DNA from: Oscillospiraceae bacterium
GTDB taxonomy: Bacteria > Bacillota_A > Clostridia > Oscillospirales > Oscillospiraceae
NCBI GenBank assembly: GCA_017415945.1
Contig: JAFQDR010000256.1
Span: forward strand, 1-11,662
Direction of reading: 5' to 3'
Length of the DNA stretch: 11,662 bases
Shown: piece by piece, positions 4,840-11,662 of the stretch
Numbering within the stretch: position 1 is the stretch's first letter
How the letters are laid out: each line of letters starts with the position of its first letter
Notes under the pieces: model-generated
What the model saw: the letters and a program-made list of their open reading frames with translations, nothing else
What the model was told of the DNA's origin: nothing
Databases searched by the model: none
Translations under genes and position numbers: made by a program

Positions 4840-7800
4840 TCAAATTTCAAAAGAAATTCCCGGATTCAGGAAGTACAATATCGTCTTTTTCACAGGCAGC
4901 CCCGTAATGGCCTCCATGGCCTCGCTGTATGCCAGCACCTGACTTGCATACACCGCCGCCCGTTGGGGCACCTCCTCGGCACTGACTCCGTCGGTCTTGT
5001 AGTCGATGATGGTCCACGCCCCGTCCAGTTCCACCGCGCAGTCAATGACCCCTTGCAAAAGCACCGTATCATCGGCAGCAGCGTCAAAATATTCCTCCGC
5101 AGGCCGCAGCAAAGAGAACTTAAATTCCCGCAGCACCCGTTCCCCGCGGCGCATGAGCACCCCCGCGGGAGACGTAAAGAACCGTGCCACCTGCTTTGCA
5201 TCCACGCCCTTGGCCTGTCGTGGGTTCAGAATGCCCTTGGCTTCCAGACGGGCGATCTCCATGCGCACGGAGTCCAAATCCACTGCCGCTGTATAATCAA
5301 TGTGTTGGAACACAAGATGGGTGGCGACACCCTGCTCCACCGCGCTGAGCCGTTGGGCTTCCCCATCGGCGCGGAAGCTGCGGAAGCGTCTGCCCATATT
5401 CTTCACCAGAGCCGCGGACTCCTCGTCCCCCGCCTCCAGATACTTCAGCTCCGTGGCGGTGAGCTTGGAGGGCAGCAGAGTGCTCTCCTCATGGGGATAG
5501 CGGTATGCCAGATTCTCACGGATTTGTTCCACCAAGGCCCCATCCCCGACCACTTGCCATCGCTCCTCATCCACCTGTGCCGCTCCCTCCCCTATGGTGT
5601 GGGACACACATTCGATCCGCAAATGTCGTTCCTCATCGGCCAGTGCGGCAGCAATGAGCCAGTTGACCATGGAACCTGCCCCCTCCAGCACCTGGGGAGA
5701 CACGGGCGCCGTGATCAGAGGCCGCTGCTTTTCCACGGTCTTTTCCGCATCCTTCAGCACCCCTGTCATAAACAGGTACTCCTTGGGTCGGGTCATGGCA
5801 ACGTACAGCAGGCGCATTTCCTCGGACAAGGTCTCTCGATTCAGCTTCCGCGCAAGGGCACGCCGAGGCATGGAATAATACTCAATGCCCCGTTCATTGT
5901 CAATTACCTTTGGTCCCAGTCCCAGTTGGGGATGGACCAAAACGGTCTCGGTACTGTCGGATTTATTGAAGCGGCGGGCAGTATCGCACAGGAACACAAT
6001 GGGGAATTCCAACCCCTTGGACTTGTGGATCGACATAATCTGCACCGCATCCTCACCGCCGCAGCCCACCTCGGGCTCCAAGCCGTTTTCCATCTGCCGC
6101 CGCAGCCATACCACAAAGCGGCGCAGCCCCTGCCAGCCCGTTTCCTCAAATCTTGTTCCCAGCTCCGTGAAGGCAGTGAGATTCCGCAGCCGCATCTGCC
6201 CGTCGGTCATGGCACTTGTGATGGCGGTCATGTCCAGATCCTCCATAATGCGCAGGATCAGCTCACCCATGGGCAGATCCGAAGCCACTGAACGCCAGCG
6301 GTTCAGCTTCTCTAAGAACGCAGCCGCCTTGGGCACAGTATCCGCAGCCTTACACAGTGCATCGTAATAGCAGCCCTTCTTGTCCGCCCCGCGAACCCTT
6401 GCCAGCTCATCGGGGGTAAAGCCCACATAGGCAGACCGCAGTGCCGTCACCAGAGGCACATCCTGCATGGGATTGTCCGTCACCGCCAGCAGCGCCAGCA
6501 GATCCGTGACCTCACTGCGCTGCCAGAAGCCGCCGCCCTGCTCCGAGCGCACGGGGATGCCCCACGCCGTCAACGCACGGCGGTAGGTGTTCACAGAGGC
6601 ATTGGCAGAGCGCATCAAAATGGCAATGTCCCCATACCGCGCGGGGCGCATCCCGTCTCCGTCACGGACAGGAATGCCCTCGTCAATCAGCTGTCGGATG
6701 CGCATGGCAGCATAGTCCGCCTCCACATCACGGGAGGTGGTCATGACCTCGTCCTCATCGGTCTCGGCGGTAATGAGGGTCAGGGTGGGCACAGGCACAT
6801 CCCCCTCATAGCGAGCACCGCAGCGGAGACGGGCCTTGTCATCGTATTCCAGCTCACCCAGATGGACAGACATGATATTTTCAAACACGGCGTTGGCGGC
6901 ATCCAACACCTGACTGCGGGAACGGAAGTTCTCCTGCAGCAGAATACGCCGAGGCTCGCCCTCGGGCGCCCCCTCATAGTCGTGATAGGTGAGATATTTT
7001 TCCGTAAATATGGTGGGATCCGCCAGTCGGAAGCGATAAATGGACTGCTTCACATCCCCCACGGCAAAGAGGTTGGTGCCGTTTTTGGAGACGCTGCGGA
7101 AAATCAGCTCCTGCACCCCGCTGACGTCCTGATACTCGTCCACCATGATCTCCGTGTACCGCTCAGAAATCTGTCGGGCAAGGAGGGTGGGGGTGCCGTC
7201 AGGCTCGGACAGCAGACGCGCGGCGAAATGCTCCAAGTCCCCATAGTCCACCAGTCCCCGCCGCTTCTTCTCCTTGGCAAAGACCTTGTCAAACTCCAAG
7301 GTCAGCTCCAGCAATGCATCCATAGCAGGGGCAGTCCTTCGGATATCCGCCAAAACCTCCGCTGCCCCTTGGGCGAAATCGGTTTTGAAGCCCTTCACTG
7401 CCTCCTTGCAGGCATTGCGGTGTGCCTTGAATCGCTCCAGCACCTCGGGATGTGCGGGCTTGCGGGGGGAGTTCAGCCGTGGGAAGGGAATATCACTGTA
7501 TTCCGCGGCCCGCTCCCAGCCCAGCCTTGCGGCAGCGGCAAAACTCCGCAGCCCCTCGGCAGTCTCGGCAAAGTTATCCGCGTACTTGGCGGCGATATAG
7601 TCATAGTCGGGATGGGACATTTCCCCAATAAGTCCCTCTAAAATACGGGCCCAGTAATCGGCAGTCTCGGCGGCGCTGTCCAGCAAATACCGTCCCCATA
7701 CAGTGTCGGCGGGGTCGGTGATTCCCCGGGCGTACAGGGCCTTTCGCTGCTCAGCTGCCCAGACCTCGGGATAGGCGTGGCTCTGCATCTTATCGTGCAG

Positions 7801-8337
7801 GGTCAAAACCAGCTCAGCCAGACGTCCGTCGTCCCGCCCCGCCCCTACGGTATCGATGAGGCAGCGGAGCTTATCGTCGGCTTCGATGCGGTCATAGCAC
7901 GCCTCCATGACCTTGTCCAGGGCTGCCTGCTTCATCACCGCCGTACGGCTCTCGTCTACCACCTTGAAATCGGGAGGCAGCTCCAAGGGCAGGCAGTTTT
8001 CCCGAATCAGCGTGGAGCAAAATCCGTGGATGGTGCTGATTTGGGCACGAGGCAGCAGAGCGTACTGGCGGCGCAAGGCGGTATTGTGGGGCTCGGCGGC
8101 CATACGTTCCGCCAGCTCCTGCATAATACGGCTGCGCAGCTCCCCTGCGGCGGCACGGGTGAAGGTGATGACCAGAAAGCTGTCGATGCTCTTGGGGTCT
8201 TCCCCTGTGATGTAGGACATGAGCCGCTCCGTAAGCACCTTGGTCTTGCCGGAGCCCGCGGCGGCGGAGATCAGCAGGGCACTGCCGCGGGCATCCATCG
8301 CCCGCTGCTGGTCCTTGGTAGGTGCAAATTTAGCCAT
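4840..8337 (-). CDS. addA: ATP-dependent helicase/nuclease subunit A (AddA)
   Basis: AddA is the 3'-5' helicase and nuclease subunit of AddAB, which resects double-strand breaks and loads RecA at Chi sites, the Firmicute counterpart of RecBCD. The 1165-residue protein has all UvrD-type motifs: a Q motif (TKDQQ, 7-11), Walker A AAAGSGKT (25-32), Walker B DEYQD (400-404), GDVKQSIYRF (427-436) and MSIHKSKGLEF around H771. The C-terminal RecB-type nuclease domain has GVIDC (D1099) and IDYKTD (D1112, K1114), so both activities look intact. Its length is slightly below the usual 1200 or more. The start ATG overlaps the addB stop in ATGGCTAA, with AAGGAG (complement of 8347-8352) nine bases upstream inside addB, implying translational coupling. 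No terminator is visible before the rpmE promoter. Confidence 0.97.
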   Translation of the reverse strand: MAKFAPTKDQQRAMDARGSALLISAAAGSGKTKVLTERLMSYITGEDPKSIDSFLVITFTRAAAGELRSRIMQELAERMAAEPHNTALRRQYALLPRAQISTIHGFCSTLIRENCLPLELPPDFKVVDESRTAVMKQAALDKVMEACYDRIEADDKLRCLIDTVGAGRDDGRLAELVLTLHDKMQSHAYPEVWAAEQRKALYARGITDPADTVWGRYLLDSAAETADYWARILEGLIGEMSHPDYDYIAAKYADNFAETAEGLRSFAAAARLGWERAAEYSDIPFPRLNSPRKPAHPEVLERFKAHRNACKEAVKGFKTDFAQGAAEVLADIRRTAPAMDALLELTLEFDKVFAKEKKRRGLVDYGDLEHFAARLLSEPDGTPTLLARQISERYTEIMVDEYQDVSGVQELIFRSVSKNGTNLFAVGDVKQSIYRFRLADPTIFTEKYLTYHDYEGAPEGEPRRILLQENFRSRSQVLDAANAVFENIMSVHLGELEYDDKARLRCGARYEGDVPVPTLTLITAETDEDEVMTTSRDVEADYAAMRIRQLIDEGIPVRDGDGMRPARYGDIAILMRSANASVNTYRRALTAWGIPVRSEQGGGFWQRSEVTDLLALLAVTDNPMQDVPLVTALRSAYVGFTPDELARVRGADKKGCYYDALCKAADTVPKAAAFLEKLNRWRSVASDLPMGELILRIMEDLDMTAITSAMTDGQMRLRNLTAFTELGTRFEETGWQGLRRFVVWLRRQMENGLEPEVGCGGEDAVQIMSIHKSKGLEFPIVFLCDTARRFNKSDSTETVLVHPQLGLGPKVIDNERGIEYYSMPRRALARKLNRETLSEEMRLLYVAMTRPKEYLFMTGVLKDAEKTVEKQRPLITAPVSPQVLEGAGSMVNWLIAAALADEERHLRIECVSHTIGEGAAQVDEERWQVVGDGALVEQIRENLAYRYPHEESTLLPSKLTATELKYLEAGDEESAALVKNMGRRFRSFRADGEAQRLSAVEQGVATHLVFQHIDYTAAVDLDSVRMEIARLEAKGILNPRQAKGVDAKQVARFFTSPAGVLMRRGERVLREFKFSLLRPAEEYFDAAADDTVLLQGVIDCAVELDGAWTIIDYKTDGVSAEEVPQRAAVYASQVLAYSEAMEAITGLPVKKTILYFLNPGISFEI

Positions 8338-11300
8338 TGTCCCGCTCTCCTTCCATCATCGTCCATACCTGCTCCGTAGGCAGGTTCTTCATGGGGCGGC
8401 AGTGCTCTCCCCGCTCCCCATCCTCAAAGCCGCACATTTCCTTGTATTGGCAATAGGCGCAGGCGTTGTTTTGGGCACTCTTGAAGCTTGGTGCCGCCGC
8501 AATGCTGCCGCCTCCAAGCTCTGCCGCCAGCTTTCGCAAGGTCTGCTCAATGTGCCCTGCCAGCACCCCAAGCTGCTGTGCGGTGGCAAGGGCATCGGGT
8601 ACGCTGCTGCCCCGCTTTTTCACGGTCACGGGCAGGAACTCATATTCCTCCCCCGCCTCCATAGCCCGAAGCACCGCCTCGTCGTTCAGCAGCAGCCCCG
8701 AGCGCAGGTGCTTTTTCCGCTGCTGCGCCGTGATTTCTTCATCAGTCATATTGTCCTTGCCCACCATGTTCTTGTGGAAGGCGGGCACATACAGCACCCC
8801 TGCGGGGACGACCTCCATGCCATACCGCTGCTCCCCGAATTTCTCCAGGGTGAACAGGTACAGCAGCATCTGCAGGTTCATGCCGTACCAAATATCCGAC
8901 AGAGCAAATTCCTTCTTCCCTGTCTTGTAGTCCACCACACGCAGGTACAGCTTGCCCTCGTGGACCCAGCCGTCCACACGGTCGGCAATGCCCGTGAGGG
9001 TCAGACTGGCTTCTCCCTCCCCAATGACCATGGGCGGGATATTCTTCTCATCCCCGAAGTTCAGCTCGAAATCCAGAGGCACAAAGCTGCTTTTCCGCAG
9101 CTCCGCCGCCATGTCATTCACCACCGCCCGCACATCCTTGGTCAGACGGCGGAACAGGTACACAAATCGGGGTGTTTTTTCCTTGAAATCGTTCATAAAT
9201 CGGGAGATATATTCCCCGATATGCTTGTCCGTCAGCTCCTGCAGCACAGCATCGCTGACTGCCCCGAAGCCGCCCAGCTCACCCACGTCCTTGGCAACGT
9301 GCTCCAGCACATAGTGCATGAAGGTGCCCATTTCGGGTGGGGCAAAAGCTGCGGCCTTGCGGGGCTTGGCCTTCAATCCGTACTCCATAAAATAGGAGAA
9401 GGGACAGTTATTGAAGCGATCGATGCGGGAAGCGGACAGGCGCAGGGTCTCCCCATACAGATCCCGCACGCCGTTTTTGGTCAGGCTGCCCCGACTTTGC
9501 TCCGCTGCGTGATACAGGCGATCCAGCTCTGCCCCATCCGTCTCACGGAAATATTCCGCCGCCGCTGCAGCCATAGGCTCTCCGCTGTCACGGAGAGAGA
9601 AGGCCGCCAGCTCCAAAGCACCGCCGCAGCTTGCCGCTCTGCATTGGGCCATATCCACCCGCTCCACGGTCTTGTCAAAGAGATTCTTGGCACGGCTGAA
9701 CACAATAGAGGGGCGTGCATCCCCGCCTGCGGCATAACACAGGGTCAGGCTCTCCTTGGGCAGAGTCAGACAGTTGTAGATCACCCCGAACTCACGCCAC
9801 AGCTCCGCTTCCCCGCAGGTGCCCAGATCCAGTCCCGCCTCCAGCAGACGGCTGCGGTCATCCACGGTGAACACACCGCTCCCCTCCGCAGGAGAGGGCA
9901 GTCGAGTATCGTCGGCACCCAGCACGATCAAATGCCGCAAATTTCTGCGGCGCATACGATCCAGCTCCCCCGCACCCACACGGTCAACGCCGATGGGGAT
10001 GGTGCCCACATCGTACTGATTGAGCATCAGCAGGAACAGGCGGGAGAAGCTGTCGGTGTCTGTCTCCGTTCCCCCCAAGATGCTGTCGAACTGCTCCAAG
10101 GCGGTCAGGAGAATTTCCCACAGCTTTTCGCACTCCTCCGCCTGCTGGGGATAGCCCTCCGCCTCCAAGCGGTCGGCACGGTCTGCCAAAATACGGTCAA
10201 CCCCCAAGGTCTCCAGCAGGTGCACCAAGGCCATGACCTGACCATGCCCATCCCCGGCAGCTTGGGTTTCTTCCGCAAACACCTTCAGAGGTGCCGCCAC
10301 GGTGCGGCGCAGAGCGTTTACACGGCGCAGCACTGCCTCGTCCTCGGGGCTGTAGCCTTCCTCGTAGCCCTTGGGGTGCATCCGCCAGTCCCCTTCACGG
10401 AGCCATGCGTTCCCACGGAGATTCCACAGGAGCACATAGCTTTCCAGCAGGTCGCAGTCTGCGGCATCCATACCCGTAAGCCCCGTGCGCAGATAGCCGA
10501 ACATATCGTCAGGATCCCAACCGCCGCCGATGATCTCATAGGCCGAGGAAATCAGCTGCACCAAAGGCTTTTCCATAACAGAGCTGCGCTTGGTGAGATA
10601 CACAGGCACCCCGTATCTGCGGAAGGCCGCCGTCAGCTGCATTTCGTAAGCATCGAAGCCACGCACCGCCACCGCAATATCACGCCAGCGGCAGCCCGTG
10701 TCACGCACCAATTCCATGCACTTAGCCGCGGCGAAGGCGCACTCGTCCCCAATGCTGTCCGCAATGTACAGACGAATACTGTTTCCCGTATCCTCCATGG
10801 AGTCACGGGTATAGGTAAACAAATTGTCACAGTAAAAATCCAAAGCCGTGATTTCCCCTTGGGGAGCGCACACCACAGTCTCAAAGTCTTGTCCCCGTTC
10901 TCGGGCGGCACGCTCCAGAAGACGGAGGGTGGCACGGGGAATGGCAAACATCTCGTTGTATCCCAGAGCGGGGTCGCAGGTCAGGCATACCGTCACCTCA
11001 CAGCCCTTAGCCAGCAGAGCATCGATAATGCGCAGCTGCTGTCCCGTAAAGTCCGTAAAGCCGTCTATATAGAATTGGATATCCTCCACGGCGGCATTTT
11101 CCAAGCGTTCTGCCAATCGGGTGAGCTTGTCCGTAGGGTCGGCTCTGCCCCCCGCGATGACCGTGTCATAGGCCGCCAACACCAATGCCATATCGTGGAG
11201 CTTATCCCCCAGCACACCCTCGCAGTGCTCTGCGGCATTCAGCAGCTCCTCGGGGGTCACGCAGGCAGTCTTGCATTCCGTGACAGCCTCCAGCAGCTGA

Positions 11301-11641
11301 CTTTGCAAAGCCGCGCGGCGGCGGGCACTTCCGTACATCCGCAGACGGCTGTATACCATTTCCAGTGCCAGTGCCATACACAGCAGCTGCCCGCCCTTGT
11401 CCAGGGTCACAGGCTCGCCGCTGCCCAGTTCACGGTCGATGCGCCGCGCAAAGCCCGTAAAGGTCAGCACCTCGGCGTACAGGCTCACGGTGTTGCCGCA
11501 CAGGGCGCACAATTCACGCTCCGCCTGATGGCTGTATTGCTCGGGAACGATCAAGATGCTTCGCACACCGCCCTCCACACGGGCGGCGATCTCCTGCATC
11601 ATGCGGGCGGTCTTCCCTGTCCCCGCCTTCCCTATGATCAC
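8330..11641 (-). CDS. addB: ATP-dependent helicase/nuclease subunit B (AddB), start uncertain
   Basis: AddB partners AddA, reads Chi and cuts the opposite strand. At least 1103 residues are visible. The N-terminal P-loop GKAGTGKT is at residues 4-11. The C-terminal nuclease domain has VVDYKTGKKEF (D904, K906). Four Cys form the iron-sulfur staple: C746 in NNCPFSYF, then C1061, C1064 and C1070 in CAYCQYKEMC, the +3/+6 spacing of characterised AddB proteins. The GTG at 11639-11641 is only the first usual start codon inside the window. The frame stays open to the edge (preceding codons read ITILQ), and GGGAGG at 11657-11662 is 15 bases from the GTG, too far for it. The true start is probably an upstream codon outside the window, or a rare ATT or CTG. 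The addA start overlaps its stop. Confidence 0.95.
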   Translation of the reverse strand: MIIGKAGTGKTARMMQEIAARVEGGVRSILIVPEQYSHQAERELCALCGNTVSLYAEVLTFTGFARRIDRELGSGEPVTLDKGGQLLCMALALEMVYSRLRMYGSARRRAALQSQLLEAVTECKTACVTPEELLNAAEHCEGVLGDKLHDMALVLAAYDTVIAGGRADPTDKLTRLAERLENAAVEDIQFYIDGFTDFTGQQLRIIDALLAKGCEVTVCLTCDPALGYNEMFAIPRATLRLLERAARERGQDFETVVCAPQGEITALDFYCDNLFTYTRDSMEDTGNSIRLYIADSIGDECAFAAAKCMELVRDTGCRWRDIAVAVRGFDAYEMQLTAAFRRYGVPVYLTKRSSVMEKPLVQLISSAYEIIGGGWDPDDMFGYLRTGLTGMDAADCDLLESYVLLWNLRGNAWLREGDWRMHPKGYEEGYSPEDEAVLRRVNALRRTVAAPLKVFAEETQAAGDGHGQVMALVHLLETLGVDRILADRADRLEAEGYPQQAEECEKLWEILLTALEQFDSILGGTETDTDSFSRLFLLMLNQYDVGTIPIGVDRVGAGELDRMRRRNLRHLIVLGADDTRLPSPAEGSGVFTVDDRSRLLEAGLDLGTCGEAELWREFGVIYNCLTLPKESLTLCYAAGGDARPSIVFSRAKNLFDKTVERVDMAQCRAASCGGALELAAFSLRDSGEPMAAAAAEYFRETDGAELDRLYHAAEQSRGSLTKNGVRDLYGETLRLSASRIDRFNNCPFSYFMEYGLKAKPRKAAAFAPPEMGTFMHYVLEHVAKDVGELGGFGAVSDAVLQELTDKHIGEYISRFMNDFKEKTPRFVYLFRRLTKDVRAVVNDMAAELRKSSFVPLDFELNFGDEKNIPPMVIGEGEASLTLTGIADRVDGWVHEGKLYLRVVDYKTGKKEFALSDIWYGMNLQMLLYLFTLEKFGEQRYGMEVVPAGVLYVPAFHKNMVGKDNMTDEEITAQQRKKHLRSGLLLNDEAVLRAMEAGEEYEFLPVTVKKRGSSVPDALATAQQLGVLAGHIEQTLRKLAAELGGGSIAAAPSFKSAQNNACAYCQYKEMCGFEDGERGEHCRPMKNLPTEQVWTMMEGERDNG

Positions 11642-11662
11642 TTGCAGAATGGTAATCCTCCC

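Noticed and set aside
7836..7850. CCGCCCCTACGG inside addA, resembling the end of the repeat unit
   Set aside because: It encodes part of the VGAGRDDGRLAEL segment that looks like normal AddA sequence, and the rest of the repeat unit is absent. A 12-base chance match is likely in this GC-rich coding DNA.

Overview
The window looks like chromosomal core DNA of a moderately GC-rich anaerobic Firmicute, most likely class Clostridia and close to Oscillospiraceae/Ruminococcaceae. This is inferred from the hprK-murB-rapZ-whiA cluster, an AddAB rather than RecBCD recombination nuclease, Cys-rich (zinc-type) ribosomal proteins L28 and L31, strong AGGAG ribosome binding sites, and a dispersed GTAGGGGCGGAT-type palindromic repeat. 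No phage, transposase, CRISPR, tRNA or rRNA gene is visible.

Layout. (1) Positions 1-3437, minus strand, in transcription order: hprK (HPr kinase/phosphorylase), murB (UDP-MurNAc dehydrogenase), rapZ (YvcJ-type P-loop protein) and the 5' part of whiA, which runs off the left edge. They look like one transcription unit driven from a promoter at 3505-3533. All three gaps between these genes (225, 101 and 124 bp) are filled with palindromic repeats or packed hairpins. The yvcK gene that often sits between rapZ and whiA is absent. (2) Positions 3438-3730: divergent promoter region between hprK and rpmB. (3) rpmB (L28), plus strand, with its own promoter and a clear terminator. (4) Positions 3981-4470: about 490 bp without a credible gene, carrying further copies of the repeat family. 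(5) rpmE (L31), minus strand, converging on rpmB, with its own promoter, a leader that can fold over its ribosome binding site, and a strong terminator. (6) Positions 4840-11662, minus strand: addB then addA, overlapping by 8 bp. They encode the helicase-nuclease that processes double-strand breaks; addB reaches the right edge and its true start is uncertain.

How the genes fit together. hprK links carbon status to HPr phosphorylation, murB makes a peptidoglycan precursor, rapZ is a nucleotide-binding regulator often found beside cell-wall genes, and whiA is a DNA-binding protein tied to division and chromosome segregation. rpmB and rpmE are single-gene ribosomal units with matching promoter architecture (TTGCAT, 17-bp spacer, extended -10). 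addB-addA is a tightly coupled two-gene DNA-repair operon that runs into the rpmE promoter with no terminator visible between them.

I found no convincing new multi-gene system. The features most worth follow-up are non-coding: the repeat family with its conserved spacer, the hairpin cluster between hprK and murB, and the rpmE leader.
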